A stretch of 64,000 bases of DNA from Gemmatimonadota bacterium (GCA_028874905.1 JAPPGZ010000073.1:1-64000), one strand, 5' to 3'; shown: positions 1-9,147, counted from the stretch's first letter. Notes: generated by a model from the letters alone, not told the origin. Numbers and translations are program-made.

Positions 1-108
1 AGTTAGACTTACGTGATCTCCTGCCGGGATTTGCGCTTCACTTGCTCTGTCGGGCTGGCAGGGCCTGGAGCCGGCACGTTCGTCAGTTCGCATCTCCGGG
101 ACCAAAAA

Positions 109-151
109 GTCAACTATAGTTTACATTATGTAATGTAGACGTTACATTCCG
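109..151 (+). promoter_or_regulatory. Putative operator/promoter of the molybdate regulator operon
   Basis: This AT-rich stretch stands out in GC-rich surroundings. It contains GTCAACTATAGTTTAC (109-124), whose core AACTATAGTT is a perfect palindrome, then TACATTATGTAATGTA (122-137), a 7-bp inverted repeat with a 2-bp centre, then another TTACATT half-site (142-148). It ends about 40 bases before the start of the regulator at 190. The same 43-base layout recurs at 19540-19582. Binding by the XRE regulator is an inference. Confidence 0.55.
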
Positions 152-189
152 ACGACCCGGTCCCTATTCGGCCAACCAGGAGAGATGCG

Positions 190-1302
190 ATGAGCGAGCA
201 CGGATTCGAGAACCAGCTGAAGAACAGGCGGAAGGAAGTCAGGCTGTCGCAGACGGCTTTGGCGGAGCAGGTCGGGGTATCCCGGCAAGCCATCCTCGCG
301 ATCGAAGCGGGCCGCAACGTCCCGTCCACGCGGCTCGCGCTGCGCATCGCCTATTCGCTGGGGTGCGGGATCGAGGAGATCTTCCGACTGGCCGCCGACA
401 GCGGGATCAGCGCCCGCCTCGCGCCCTCCGCCGAGGGAGACGGCGGCGGGTCGCGCGTGTCCCTCGGCCGGATCGGAGACCGCTGGGTCGCGCACCGCCT
501 GCCCGCGCACGCAACCAGCGCCGCCGACGGGATCATCACCTCCGAGGGGAGCGGCGCGGAGGTCACGGTGCGTCCACTGGGCACGACGACGCAGCTCCGC
601 CAGAACGTTCTCGTCGCCGGCTGTGCGCCGCTCCTCGGCGCCCTGGCCCACCGGGTGGACCGCCGTTTCCGGGATGCGCGGGTGACATGGCTGTCGGCGG
701 GAAATCGCCGCGCAATGGACCTGCTCGGCGCCGGGCTCGTGCACGTCGCGGGTCTGCACCTGTCGAGTGACGATCCCGATGGCGGCACGGCAGCCGCCGC
801 CCGGCGCGCGCTTCCGGACCAGCGGCTACTCGTGGCCAACCTGACGCGCTGGCGCCAGGGTCTCGTCGTTCGTGCGGGTAATCCGCTGGGGATCAGAGGC
901 GGCGCCGACCTGCTCCGCGAGGGGCTGCGCGTCGTTCGCCGAGAAGCGGGATCCGGGGCGCACGACCTCGCCGCGCGTCTGACCGAAGAGGCGGGCGGCC
1001 GCGCTCCGGACGACAGCGGACCCCTGGCCGCGAATCACCGCGACGTGGCGCGGCTGGTGCAATGGGGAGCGGCGGACGTCGGCATCGCGATCGAAAGCGC
1101 CGCGCTGGCCGAGGGTTTGGACTTCGTAGCTCTCACCGAGGAGCGCTTTGACCTGGTGCTGCCGGCCGACCAGACCTCGAAGTCGCCGGTCCCGCGGTTG
1201 CTCGAAACCCTCGACGACCCGGATTTCCGAGCCGAAATGGAACACCTTCCGGGTTACGACGGATCCCTCAGCGGACAGGTCACTACGGTGGAAGCCGCGT
1301 GA
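190..1302 (+). CDS. XRE-family regulator with periplasmic-binding-like sensor domain
   Basis: The N-terminus (about residues 10-62) is a Cro/CI-type helix-turn-helix with the typical run [15 protein letters not shown] followed by IEAGRNVPS. The remaining roughly 300 residues resemble the PBP-like ligand domain found in one-component regulators of molybdate uptake. An AGGAG at 178-182 supports the start at 190. The stop overlaps the GTG of modA (GTGA), so the gene heads the mod operon and probably represses it when molybdate or a related oxyanion is abundant. The sensor assignment rests on family knowledge and on the operon. The ligand itself is inferred. Confidence 0.8.
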   Translation: MSEHGFENQLKNRRKEVRLSQTALAEQVGVSRQAILAIEAGRNVPSTRLALRIAYSLGCGIEEIFRLAADSGISARLAPSAEGDGGGSRVSLGRIGDRWVAHRLPAHATSAADGIITSEGSGAEVTVRPLGTTTQLRQNVLVAGCAPLLGALAHRVDRRFRDARVTWLSAGNRRAMDLLGAGLVHVAGLHLSSDDPDGGTAAAARRALPDQRLLVANLTRWRQGLVVRAGNPLGIRGGADLLREGLRVVRREAGSGAHDLAARLTEEAGGRAPDDSGPLAANHRDVARLVQWGAADVGIAIESAALAEGLDFVALTEERFDLVLPADQTSKSPVPRLLETLDDPDFRAEMEHLPGYDGSLSGQVTTVEAA

Positions 1303-2072
1303 GAACGGCGCTCGCGGCGATCCTGCTTGCGGGGTGCGCCGGGGGCGAACCGGAGCGCAAGGTGCTTCGTGTCTTCGCCGCTTCGTCGCTGACCGAGGCG
1401 TTCCAGGAGTTGGCGGGCGCGTTCGAAGCGGCCTACCCGGAGATCGACGTGGTGCCGATCTTCGCGGGCAGCCAGGTGCTGCGTCTCCAGATCGAGCAGG
1501 GAGCCCGCGCGGATGTGTTCGCGTCCGCCGACCAGCGCCACCTCGACGCCCTGGTGCGCGCGGGCCTGGTCACCGGCGGCAGGGTGTTCGCGGGCAACGA
1601 ACTCGTGGTGATCGTGCCGCGCGACAACCCCGCCGCGATCGCGACGTTCGCCGACCTTCCCCGCGCACGGCACCTGGTGATCGGGACCGAGCACGTCCCG
1701 GCGGGCCAGTACGCGCGCGTGGCCCTGCGACGGGCCGCGACGCAGCGCCACGCCGACTTCGAGGCAGCGGTTCTGGAAAGCGTCGCGTCCGAGGAAAGCA
1801 ACGTCCGCCTGGCCCGCGCCAAGGTCGAGCTTGGCGTGGCCGACGCCGCCATCGTGTACCGCACCGACGCGGTCCCGGGTCGCGTGCGGGTCGTCCCGCT
1901 GCCAGACGGGGTGAATGTCCGCGCCGACTACCTGATGGGCGCCCTCACCGCAGCCGCCAACCCGGAAGGCGCGGAGCTGTGGATCGACTTCGCGGCGTCG
2001 CCGGCGGGTCAGGACATCATGAAGCGCCGGGGCTTTCTGGCAGCCCGTGGACAAAATCCCCCCGCGCGATGA
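1299..2072 (+). CDS. modA: Molybdate ABC transporter substrate-binding lipoprotein ModA
   Basis: Periplasmic molybdate-binding protein of 257 residues. A short lipoprotein signal ending in LLAGC places it on the cell surface or outer face of the inner membrane. ModA hallmarks are [11 protein letters not shown] near the N-terminus, [22 protein letters not shown], and the C-terminal [17 protein letters not shown]. The GTG start overlaps the regulator stop and the end overlaps modB. The last codons (2039-2062) are made of a dispersed repeat also found at 32.7 and 60.0 kb, so the C-terminus GQNPPAR is probably repeat-derived. Confidence 0.92.
   Translation: MRTALAAILLAGCAGGEPERKVLRVFAASSLTEAFQELAGAFEAAYPEIDVVPIFAGSQVLRLQIEQGARADVFASADQRHLDALVRAGLVTGGRVFAGNELVVIVPRDNPAAIATFADLPRARHLVIGTEHVPAGQYARVALRRAATQRHADFEAAVLESVASEESNVRLARAKVELGVADAAIVYRTDAVPGRVRVVPLPDGVNVRADYLMGALTAAANPEGAELWIDFAASPAGQDIMKRRGFLAARGQNPPAR
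2039..2062 (-). repeat. Dispersed 24-bp repeat, copy 1 (inside modA end)
   Basis: Read on the minus strand this begins GGGGGATTTTGTCCACGGGC. It differs at 1 of 24 positions from the copy at 60010-60033 and at 2 of 24 from the copy at 32696-32719. Here it has been taken into the coding end of modA just before the modB start. Confidence 0.7.
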
Positions 2073-2941
2073 GGCAGCCGGGCGGGGGGGTGGCGGCGGG
2101 GCGGTGGGGGTTCCTCGCCGCACTGCCGATGCTCGGGCTCCTCGCGATCCCCCTGATCGCGCTGGCAAGCGCCTCTGCGCCCGCCGACATCGCCGCGGGC
2201 GCGCAGAGCCCGCTGTTCGGCCCTGCGCTGTGGCTCAGCGCACGCACAACGGTCGCCAGCCTCGTGATCGTCCTGGTGACGGGCACTCCGCTCGCCTGGT
2301 GGATGGCCAACCGGACCTCCCGGCGCACCCGGGTTGTGGAACTCCTGGTCGACCTTCCCATCGTCATCCCCCCCGCCGTCATGGGAATCGCACTCCTGCA
2401 GACCTTTGGACGACAGGGGCTGCTCGGACCCGCAATGTCGGTGCTGGGTGTCCAGGTCCCCTTCACAACCGCGGCCGTGGTCGTGGCGCAGACCGTCGTC
2501 TCCGCGCCCTTCTACGTACAGGCCGCGGCGGCCGCGTTTCGGCGCGTCGACGAGGACCTGCTCATCGTCGCCCGCACGCTGGGTCAGTCTCCAACGGGCG
2601 CGTTCTTCCGCGTGGCTGTACCCATGGCCCTTCCCGGCCTGGTCGTTGGCGCGGCACTGTCGTGGGCTCGCGCACTCGGTGAGTTCGGGGCCACGCTGTT
2701 CTTCGCCGGGAATTTCATCGGCTCCACGCAGACGATGCCGCTGGCCATCTACACCGCCCTGGAGTCCGATACGCGGGTCGCCGTCGCGCTGGCCCTGGTG
2801 CTGGCCGCGGCGAGCGGGCTCCTCCTGGTGCCTCTCCGGACACTGCCGTCCGTGCTCGCCCGCCGATTCGGCGGAGCGCCGGCGCCGCGGGAACGAACGG
2901 TGGCGGTCGCGCCTCCACCGCCCCCCAACAGAGGACGCTGA
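2069..2941 (+). CDS. modB: Molybdate ABC transporter permease ModB
   Basis: Inner-membrane permease of 290 residues with several hydrophobic helices. It has the EAA-type loop at [31 protein letters not shown] followed by [14 protein letters not shown], the combination typical of ModB/CysT permeases. The ATG at 2069 overlaps the modA stop (ATGA), which supports this start over in-frame upstream codons. It is somewhat longer than a typical ModB (about 225-230), with extra residues at the N-terminus and a proline-rich tail. It works with ModA and ModC in high-affinity molybdate uptake. Confidence 0.92.
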   Translation: MRQPGGGVAAGRWGFLAALPMLGLLAIPLIALASASAPADIAAGAQSPLFGPALWLSARTTVASLVIVLVTGTPLAWWMANRTSRRTRVVELLVDLPIVIPPAVMGIALLQTFGRQGLLGPAMSVLGVQVPFTTAAVVVAQTVVSAPFYVQAAAAAFRRVDEDLLIVARTLGQSPTGAFFRVAVPMALPGLVVGAALSWARALGEFGATLFFAGNFIGSTQTMPLAIYTALESDTRVAVALALVLAAASGLLLVPLRTLPSVLARRFGGAPAPRERTVAVAPPPPPNRGR

Positions 2942-2947
2942 TTTTCC

Positions 2948-3688
2948 GTGCACTGGTCGGTCGGAGTCGAGGTGCAGGCCGGTTCGTTCGATCTGAACGC
3001 GACCATCGAAGGCGGTGGCGCTCCGGTGCTCCTGATCGGTCCCAACGGCTCCGGGAAAACCACGCTGCTGCGAGTCATCGCGGGTGCCTACCAGCCCACC
3101 AGCGGCCGCATCCGGGTGGGCGAACGGGTCCTCTACGATTCCGGGCAGGGAATCTCGCTTGCGCCGGAGAAACGCCGAGTCGGCTACGTTCCGCAGGGGT
3201 ACGGCCTGTTCCCCCATCTCACCGTCGTCGAGAACGTCGCGTTCGGACTCGCGGCGACCCGGCCGAGACCACCCCGGACGGACCGTCTGGCCACTGCCGC
3301 GAAGGTGCTCGCGCAGATCGGATGCGGTCACCTGTCACGACGCTTTCCCCCCAACCTGTCGGGTGGCGAGAAACAGCGCGTCGCCCTGGCCCGGGCACTT
3401 CTTCCCGAACCCGACCTGCTGCTCCTCGACGAGCCACTCGCCGCCATGGACACGGCCGCTCGGCGCAGGTTCCGCGGCTACCTTGCCCGGCACCTCGCGG
3501 AACGGGACACGCCCGCAATCGTCGTCACGCACGATGTCCGCGACATTCACGCTCTCGGGCAACCGGCCGTCTACGCGCTCGAAGCGGGACGCGTCGTGCA
3601 GCACGGTTCGCCGGAAGACCTGGCCGCGCACCCCGCCACGGATTTCCTGTCAGAGTTCTTCAGCGCGCCCAGGTGTACCTCACCGTGA
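2948..3688 (+). CDS. modC: Molybdate ABC transporter ATP-binding protein ModC, short form
   Basis: ABC ATPase of 246 residues. Walker A is GPNGSGKTT, the signature is LSGGEKQRVALARAL, Walker B is LLLLDEPLAAMD and the switch histidine is in VVTHD. E. coli ModC has a C-terminal Mop/TOBE molybdate-sensing domain. This protein stops after the nucleotide-binding domain, so sensing may rest on the upstream regulator. The GTG start is 6 bases after modB. The 3' end overlaps the convergent barrel gene by 29 bases. Confidence 0.9.
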   Translation: MHWSVGVEVQAGSFDLNATIEGGGAPVLLIGPNGSGKTTLLRVIAGAYQPTSGRIRVGERVLYDSGQGISLAPEKRRVGYVPQGYGLFPHLTVVENVAFGLAATRPRPPRTDRLATAAKVLAQIGCGHLSRRFPPNLSGGEKQRVALARALLPEPDLLLLDEPLAAMDTAARRRFRGYLARHLAERDTPAIVVTHDVRDIHALGQPAVYALEAGRVVQHGSPEDLAAHPATDFLSEFFSAPRCTSP

Positions 3689-4268
3689 ACGCGAGCGTGC
3701 CGTTTCTCACCTCTCCACCGGTCGCCGCCGGCAGCACCGAGGTCATGCCGGCTTCGTAGCGAGCCCCGATTCCCAGCCCGCGAAAGTCGATCTCCGCACC
3801 GAACAGCAAGCCGAAATCGTAGGAAACAAGGCGGAAATGATCGACTCCGCTACAGCTCTGGTTGGCCACCTTGCACCTGACGGGCACCGCCGAAGATACG
3901 CCAAAAAAGGTGCGCGACCGGAGAGGAACCGCAACCGGGGTCTGCAACTGGACGAGGACCGGAAGTTGCAGGTAGGCGAGCTTCAACGCGTCCTGCCGAA
4001 GGCCGTCTCCCAAGCCCGTTCGCACCTGTGGCGACCCCTTGGTCGCGACGTATAACTCCATCCTAAGGGACAGGATCTGGTCCGTCGGAATCTCGACCAG
4101 CGCCCCGGCCAGGGCGGACGTCCTCCACGGAACGTCGGTGGAGCCGGCGCCGGTGAACGCGGAGCGGCTGACACCGGCAATCACCCCGAAACCGTACTGG
4201 GCCTGAGCGGCCCCCGCGGGGATCAACGTCATGCCCAACGCTATCAGCGCCACGAGCTGTTTCCGCAT
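3660..4268 (-). CDS. Small outer-membrane beta-barrel protein
   Basis: A protein of 202 residues with a Sec signal peptide ending near AGAAQA, followed by alternating polar and hydrophobic stretches with repeated glycine and aromatic residues and a C-terminal strand ending in a charged aromatic (TVRYTWAR). This is the pattern of PorT-like or OMP_b-brl_2 barrels. No enzymatic motif is visible. It converges on modC with a 29-base overlap. Ligand and role are unknown. Confidence 0.7.
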   Translation of the reverse strand: MRKQLVALIALGMTLIPAGAAQAQYGFGVIAGVSRSAFTGAGSTDVPWRTSALAGALVEIPTDQILSLRMELYVATKGSPQVRTGLGDGLRQDALKLAYLQLPVLVQLQTPVAVPLRSRTFFGVSSAVPVRCKVANQSCSGVDHFRLVSYDFGLLFGAEIDFRGLGIGARYEAGMTSVLPAATGGEVRNGTLAFTVRYTWAR

Positions 4269-4356
4269 CTCGTCTCCGGATGGGACCCTTGAGCCCGGGG
4301 ACGCCCGCCACCAGTGCGATCATGACGCTAATTCCCCGCGCGCGGCCAAAGGAATG

Positions 4357-5958
4357 CTAGCGATTCGGTCCAGCCGGGGGAACATGCCATTCCCGGAGCA
4401 GCCGTTTGGAGACCTTTTCCGTGGGAGTCTTGGGCAACGCGTCCAGGAAGCGCACGTGGTCCGGAACCATGTACCGCGCGATCCGGTCCCGACAGTACTC
4501 CAGGATCTCGCCGGTGCCGAGTTCGTGACCGTCCCTGACCACCACCGCGAGCGCCACATCCTCTTCCGTGAATTCGCTCGGCACGCCGTACGCCGCCGCC
4601 TCCACGACAGCCGGGTGGGACTCGATCACCTGCTCGATCTCGAAGGCCGAGATGTTCTCGCCGCGTCGTCGAATCGCGTCCTTCTTTCGACCCTCGAAGT
4701 ACAGGTTGCCCGCCTCGTCCAGGCGGCCCAGGTCGCCCGTGTGGAACCAGCCGTCGTGAAATGCCTCGCGGTTCGCCTCGGCCATCTGGTAGTAGCCCGT
4801 CATCATCAGGTGCCGGTCGTCGGCAGCCGCGGGCCTCGCCGCGATTTCGCCGACGCTCCCCGGGGGAAGCGGTCGCCCGCCGTCGTCGACGATGCGCAGC
4901 CGAAACTCGGGCAGGCACCGGCCGCACGACCCCGGCGGTGGCGGGCGGGTGTCGTCCAGGTCGTGAAACACGATCACGCCCAACTCCGTCGATCCGTAGC
5001 CCTCGGCAAGACGGACACCGAAACGCCGCTCGAAGTCGGCCTGGAACGCCGGCATCGGGACGCCCCATCCGAGTCGCGCGGGATTGTCGGCGTCGTCCTC
5101 GCGGGGCTCCTGATTGTAGATGAAGGTCAGGGTCGCGCCCATGAAGTCGAACACCGTCACTCCGTAGCGCCGCACGTCCGCCCAGAAGCGCGAAACGCTG
5201 AAACGTTCCGTGATCACAGCGGTTGCTCCCAGGTGCAGGGCCGGGCCTACGGTCCCGATGGTGGCATCCCAGTGAAACACGGGATACGGGCAGAAAATGA
5301 CGTCGTCCGCGTGCACCTGGGCGGCCCCGGCGAGGAGTGCGGCCTGACCCAGAACGTACCTGTGGGACAGTTCGCAGGCCTTCGAAACTCCGGTCGTTCC
5401 CGACGTGTAGATGAGAAGCGACGGGTCCGCAGGTGACGACGGGCCGTGGGGCGACGCTCCGTCGTCGGCGCACACAACCGCCTCGAACGGCAACACCGTG
5501 AGTCGACGGCCCAGTCGTGACAGCGCCCCGGACGCCTCTTCGTCCAGGCCGCGCACGAAAAGCCTTTCCAGGTGTTCCAGGTGTTTGACGGCGCCGAGAA
5601 GAGGGTCCACCAGCGACCGGTCCACGATAAGGTCGCGAGAACCCGTCAGGTTGACCGCGTGCGCCAGTCCGATGCCGCGAAAACCGGTATTGAGCGGCGC
5701 CCAGATCGCCCCTGCACGGCTGGCGGCAAACCAGAGCGCAACCGCGTCGGCGCAGTTGGGAAGAAGCGTCGGGACCACACCACCCATGCCTTGCGCCCTG
5801 ATTCCCGAGGCCAGCGACCGGACACGACGATCGAAGTCGACATAGGTGAAGTCGGCCTCGCGAAAGCGGACAAAGTGCTTGTCGGCGTGGGTCCTTGCCC
5901 GCTCGGCGAGGAGAGTCGCGATGGTCGGCACCGTGGACCGGCGCGCCGTGGACGTCAT
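4357..5958 (-). CDS. AMP-forming acyl-CoA ligase, carnitine/crotonobetaine-CoA ligase-like
   Basis: ANL-superfamily enzyme of 533 residues that would activate a carboxylic acid to its CoA thioester with ATP. The P-loop is LIYTSGTTGVSKACELSHRY, the core motif is EGYGSTELG, and the C-terminal hinge and adenylate motifs are YFEGRKKDAIRRRGENIS and PTEKVSKRLLRE, with the catalytic lysine in TEKV. The best general match is the CaiC/fatty-acyl ligase branch. The acid substrate cannot be read from sequence. It follows the MaoC gene by 46 bases on the same strand, so the two probably form an operon. Confidence 0.82.
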   Translation of the reverse strand: MTSTARRSTVPTIATLLAERARTHADKHFVRFREADFTYVDFDRRVRSLASGIRAQGMGGVVPTLLPNCADAVALWFAASRAGAIWAPLNTGFRGIGLAHAVNLTGSRDLIVDRSLVDPLLGAVKHLEHLERLFVRGLDEEASGALSRLGRRLTVLPFEAVVCADDGASPHGPSSPADPSLLIYTSGTTGVSKACELSHRYVLGQAALLAGAAQVHADDVIFCPYPVFHWDATIGTVGPALHLGATAVITERFSVSRFWADVRRYGVTVFDFMGATLTFIYNQEPREDDADNPARLGWGVPMPAFQADFERRFGVRLAEGYGSTELGVIVFHDLDDTRPPPPGSCGRCLPEFRLRIVDDGGRPLPPGSVGEIAARPAAADDRHLMMTGYYQMAEANREAFHDGWFHTGDLGRLDEAGNLYFEGRKKDAIRRRGENISAFEIEQVIESHPAVVEAAAYGVPSEFTEEDVALAVVVRDGHELGTGEILEYCRDRIARYMVPDHVRFLDALPKTPTEKVSKRLLREWHVPPAGPNR

Positions 5959-6004
5959 TCCCCGCGTCCCAGCCCCAGCCGACGTCGGGCGGGCTCGAGG
6001 CGTG

Positions 6005-6487
6005 TCACTCCCCTGCCGGCGGCGTCAGCCACAGCGAAAGCCATTCTCCAACGAGGGCGGGTCTCTCCTCGCCCTCGATCTCGACCCGACAGCCGAAGGT
6101 AATCTTGAGTTGACCCGGCTTGCGCTCAGCGACGTCCTTGACGGTGAAATGCCCCCGAATCCGCGACCCCGACGGAACGGGAGCCACGAATCGGACCTTG
6201 TCGAAGCCGTAGCTGGCCGGATACCCGTCCTCGCGCCCCCCGTCCATGCGGTATCGGTAGACCTGGTACAACATCGGGGTCATCAGCGACAGGGTCAGGA
6301 AGCCGAAGGAAATCGTGCCGCCCCATGGGCTGTGCTCTGCGGCATACGCGGGATCCACATGGTGGGGATCCAGGTCCTCGGTGACGTGGCCGAAGGTGGT
6401 GATGCGCTCCTGGCCGACCTCGATCCAGTCGGACACGAACGTCCGTCCCAACGCCCCATGGGCGGTTTCGGGAGTCAGGTAGCGCAT
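6005..6487 (-). CDS. MaoC-like (hot-dog fold) enoyl-CoA hydratase
   Basis: A 160-residue single hot-dog domain. The active-site block HVTEDLDPHHVDPAYAAEHSPWGGTISFGFLTLSL matches the MaoC/R-hydratase pattern D-x4-H with the downstream glycine-rich turn. The start at 6487 (MRYLTPETAHG) is chosen because the hydratase fold begins there; longer in-frame starts add only unstructured sequence. It lies just upstream of the CoA ligase and may hydrate the enoyl-CoA that the ligase route produces. Substrate unknown. Confidence 0.78.
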   Translation of the reverse strand: MRYLTPETAHGALGRTFVSDWIEVGQERITTFGHVTEDLDPHHVDPAYAAEHSPWGGTISFGFLTLSLMTPMLYQVYRYRMDGGREDGYPASYGFDKVRFVAPVPSGSRIRGHFTVKDVAERKPGQLKITFGCRVEIEGEERPALVGEWLSLWLTPPAGE

Positions 6488-6645
6488 GGCCGTATTGTGC
6501 CCCGCTGACTTGTCCATTCGAAGGGACGGAAACTCGTCTCGAACGGACAGCATTCGTCGATTCGGGCCCTCCGGCAAGTCCCCTGCTTCCTGGACGAACC
6601 GGACGTCTCGTACGTCGTGAGGATTCCTCTCACCGCGCTCACGTC

Positions 6646-6676
6646 TTGACAGCGTCCGCTCCCGGAGACTTACAAT
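6646..6676 (+). promoter_or_regulatory. Candidate sigma-70 promoter
   Basis: A consensus TTGACA at 6646-6651 and TACAAT at 6671-6676, with a slightly long 19-base spacer. It lies about 70 bases upstream of the lipoprotein start at 6747, which also has AAAGGAG at 6734-6740. Confidence 0.5.
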
Positions 6677-6746
6677 GTCCACCCCAGGAAGTCCCGGTCA
6701 CGGCTTCTGCACGAGGGTTTGCCTCCCGCCGACAAAGGAGTACGGA

Positions 6747-7151
6747 ATGCGCCTGAATCGTTCGCATATGACGTTGAGCTTCATCATCGCGTTCGGCCTC
6801 GCAACGGCCCTCGCAGCCTGTTCCAGCACGGGAGGCCCCAGTGGTCCGCGGCGGGATCCCAATCTCATCACCGCCGAGGAATTGAGCGAATACGCCACGC
6901 TCTCCGCCCTCGATGTCATCCGGCGCCTCCGGCCCCGTTGGCTGACCGGACGCGGGCAGGGTTCGGGAGGCATGAATCGGCCCCAGGTCATACAGGACGG
7001 CGCCCGGCTCGGGGACCCCGAGAACGCGCTGCGCTCGATCGCCGTATCCGACATCGAGTCGCTCCGGTATCTCAACGCCTCGGACGCCACAATGCGCTAC
7101 GGGACCAACTACCCCGGGGGCGCCATCGTTGTGACGAGCCGGGCGCGGTAG
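6747..7151 (+). CDS. Lipoprotein with a stand-alone TonB-plug-like domain
   Basis: A 134-residue protein with a lipobox LAAC at residues 22-25. The C-terminal half (VIQDGARLGD, then SIAVSDIESLRYLNASDA, YGTNYPGGAIVVTSR) follows the plug domain of TonB-dependent receptors, but no barrel follows. Such barrel-less plug proteins occur in Gemmatimonadota-like genomes and have no assigned role. It has a consensus promoter and a good ribosome-binding site, and it stands alone between two minus-strand genes. Confidence 0.7.
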   Translation: MRLNRSHMTLSFIIAFGLATALAACSSTGGPSGPRRDPNLITAEELSEYATLSALDVIRRLRPRWLTGRGQGSGGMNRPQVIQDGARLGDPENALRSIAVSDIESLRYLNASDATMRYGTNYPGGAIVVTSRAR

Positions 7152-7165
7152 CCCGGCGTTCCGCC

Positions 7166-8323
7166 TCAGCCGGCCAGAAACCGGCGCGAAAAGTCGGCCA
7201 GCACCCGGGCACAGGTCTCGATCTCTGCCACGCTTACCCATTCGTCGGCCGTGTGGGCCTGCGCGATCGATCCTGGTCCGAAGCACACGGCCGGGGTGCC
7301 GCTCTCGTTGAGGAAGCAGGCGTCCACCCACGCCGACATCCCCTTGACGTCGCCGGGGACGCCTGCGCGCGCGCAGGCCCGGCGGAGCCCCTGCACCAGC
7401 GGTGAAGAGACCGGCACTTCCGTAGCGGCGCGAAACAGTCCCGCTTCGACTGCCGCCTCCAGCTCCGGACACCGCCGCCGGGCCGTCGCCATCACCCGCT
7501 TCGTCTCGCTCATGACGGTCGCCGACGTCTCGCCCGGGAGCGTTCGCCGTTCGACCACGAGGTGACACCGGTCCGGGTAGACCGACGGCGCGCTCCCGCC
7601 CTTGATCGTGCCCGCGTGAAGCGACGCCGGTCCCAGCAGGCCGTGGCCGGCTTCCCGGCCGAGGCGTTTCGCCTCCTCTTCGAACGCGACCAGGACGTGG
7701 CCCATGTGCGCGATCGCGTCGACCCCGGCGTCGGGCCTGGACCCGTGTGCCGCACGACCCTCCACCCGCACGTCGATCCACAGGAACCCCTTGTGGGCCG
7801 GCATGACGGCCAGCCCGGTGGGCTCACAAACGATCGCCGCATCGGCCGCGGCTCCCGACGCGACCAGCGCCTCCATGCCGATGGACGCATGCTCCTCGTC
7901 GGCGGTGAGGGCGACGATCAACTCTCCCGGGATGTCCTCGGTCGCCAGGTCGGCCGCCACGGCCAGGATGCAGGCGACGCCGGACTTCATGTCGGCGGCG
8001 CCGCGGCCGTACAGTCGGCCCCCGCGCACGGCCCCGGAAAACGGCTCGGTCATTCCGGACACGCCGACCGTGTCCAGATGGCCGTTGAGAAGCAGTGACG
8101 GGCCCTTTCCCCCGCCGCGCCGGGAGACCACGTTGCAGCGGCCTGCAGCCACTTCGGTGATCGCCGTTTCGTATCCCCAGCCGGCCAGCCAGTCCGCTGT
8201 CATTGCGGCGACGGCGGCTTCACCCGTACCGCCTTTTTCCAGCCTGGGGTTGACCGAAGGCGTGCGAACCAGCCTGCGCGTCATGTCGACGGGATCGGCC
8301 CGCTTCCCGGTGCGTAAGTCCAT
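7166..8323 (-). CDS. M20-family metallopeptidase/deacylase (ArgE/DapE/CPG2 group)
   Basis: A di-zinc hydrolase of 385 residues. Metal ligands are visible as LLNGHLDTVG, GRGAADMKSG and TADEEHAS (catalytic glutamate pair), with AAHGSRPD in the dimerisation domain and QAHTADEW near the end. The start at 8323 (MDLRTGKRADPVDMTRRLVRTPSVNP) is chosen because the family begins about 10-15 residues before the LVRTPSVNP helix; the longer frame adds an unlikely tail. It probably removes an N-acyl or amino-acid group. The exact substrate is not decidable here. Confidence 0.8.
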   Translation of the reverse strand: MDLRTGKRADPVDMTRRLVRTPSVNPRLEKGGTGEAAVAAMTADWLAGWGYETAITEVAAGRCNVVSRRGGGKGPSLLLNGHLDTVGVSGMTEPFSGAVRGGRLYGRGAADMKSGVACILAVAADLATEDIPGELIVALTADEEHASIGMEALVASGAAADAAIVCEPTGLAVMPAHKGFLWIDVRVEGRAAHGSRPDAGVDAIAHMGHVLVAFEEEAKRLGREAGHGLLGPASLHAGTIKGGSAPSVYPDRCHLVVERRTLPGETSATVMSETKRVMATARRRCPELEAAVEAGLFRAATEVPVSSPLVQGLRRACARAGVPGDVKGMSAWVDACFLNESGTPAVCFGPGSIAQAHTADEWVSVAEIETCARVLADFSRRFLAG

Positions 8324-8477
8324 TTTTCGGTTGCCCGTCAGGAAAGTGGGACATGCGGAAGCCGTGCATGGCGTGACGACCGCTGGATCCGAAGTCGCCA
8401 GAACCGTAGATAAATCCATGGAGCACCGAACGTTGAGTCCAGTCCACCCCCCAACGCCAGACCATTGGCACGGATAT

Positions 8478-8516
8478 TGCCGATATAATATGTCGTTCGC
8501 GTGAAAGATATCGGCA
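8478..8516 (+). promoter_or_regulatory. Promoter -10 inside a 9-bp inverted repeat
   Basis: A perfect TATAAT sits at 8484-8489. It overlaps the left arm of the inverted repeat TGCCGATAT (8478-8486) and ATATCGGCA (8508-8516). A good -35 is not evident. The placement suggests a regulated promoter for the small gene starting near 8545. Confidence 0.45.
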
Positions 8517-8544
8517 TTCACACTCTGGACAACAGGAGGGAGCG

Positions 8545-8724
8545 ATTCGAAAGTCCACTGTCAACCTGCTTGGTGCGGCCGCTCTTATGGCCGCGGGCGT
8601 CGCGCTTCTCCGGCAGGGTAATCAAAAGCCGGAGCCCGTCGAGACCAAGCTCGACACGGTTCCGCCCGGCGAGACCATTCCCGGGAAGATCCGGCTGGAG
8701 AAGCTGAGGGAGTTGGGGATCTAG
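8545..8724 (+). CDS. Small secreted or membrane-anchored protein, possible ATT start
   Basis: The frame reads KSTVNLLGAAALMAAGVALLR then a charged tail ending KIRLEKLRELGI, which looks like one N-terminal hydrophobic anchor plus a short extracytoplasmic tail. An ideal AGGAGG (8534-8539) lies 5 bases before ATT at 8545, which would give 59 residues. The first conventional start is ATG at 8587 (45 residues), which has no ribosome-binding site and would cut into the hydrophobic segment. A promoter upstream and a strong terminator downstream support a real transcript. Function unknown. Confidence 0.55.
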   Translation: MRKSTVNLLGAAALMAAGVALLRQGNQKPEPVETKLDTVPPGETIPGKIRLEKLRELGI

Positions 8725-8828
8725 GAATCTCTGGCGAACGGAGCCCGTGCAGCGTCGCGCCAACGCAGGCCGGGTGGTTCTGCCAGGGGTGGGAAGACCC
8801 CATCCCCGAGCGAGCCCAAATCGAAGGC

Positions 8829-8861
8829 AAGGGGGGTGACCGATCACCGGTCGCCCCCCTT
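8829..8861. terminator. Rho-independent terminator, bidirectional
   Basis: A 13-bp stem AAGGGGGGTGACC / GGTCGCCCCCCTT (one G-U pair) with a 7-base loop, followed on the plus strand by TGTTGTT. It lies between the plus-strand small gene and the minus-strand ferredoxin and probably ends both transcripts. Confidence 0.75.
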
Positions 8862-8913
8862 GTTGTTCACGGTTCTCGCCGCGGGCGCGGCGCGGAACCA
8901 TTCGATCCCTGAC

Positions 8914-9147
8914 CTACTCGAAGTAGGAAATGTTCTTCTCGATGTAGTCGTTCCATTCGGGTGGAACATCGGTATCCGGGAAGATCGCCTGCACGGGACA
9001 CTCCGGTTCGCAGGCACCGCAGTCGATGCACTCGTCGGGGTGAATGAGGTACTGATCCTCGGTCTCGTAGATGCAATCGACCGGGCAGACCTCGACGCAA
9101 CTCGCATCCTTGGTTCCGATGCAGGGCTCGGTAATGATATATGTCAC
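8914..9147 (-). CDS. fdxA: 7Fe-type (3Fe-4S/4Fe-4S) ferredoxin
   Basis: A soluble electron carrier of 77 residues. The first cluster motif C-x7-C-x3-CP ([18 protein letters not shown]) and the second [12 protein letters not shown] are the FdxA pattern, in which the first site binds a 3Fe-4S and the second a 4Fe-4S cluster. It is a little shorter than Pseudomonas FdxA (about 107). No partner oxidoreductase is adjacent. The redox partner is unknown. Confidence 0.9.
   Translation of the reverse strand: MTYIITEPCIGTKDASCVEVCPVDCIYETEDQYLIHPDECIDCGACEPECPVQAIFPDTDVPPEWNDYIEKNISYFE

Noticed and set aside
1148-2068. In-frame upstream extension of modB (597 residues)
   Set aside because: It runs through the regulator and modA in another frame; the ATGA overlap at 2069 and the permease length fix the start.
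2948-3688. ModC missing its molybdate-sensing C-terminal domain as a sign of a novel transporter
   Set aside because: Short ModC proteins without the Mop domain are common, and the upstream regulator can supply sensing. Not unusual enough.
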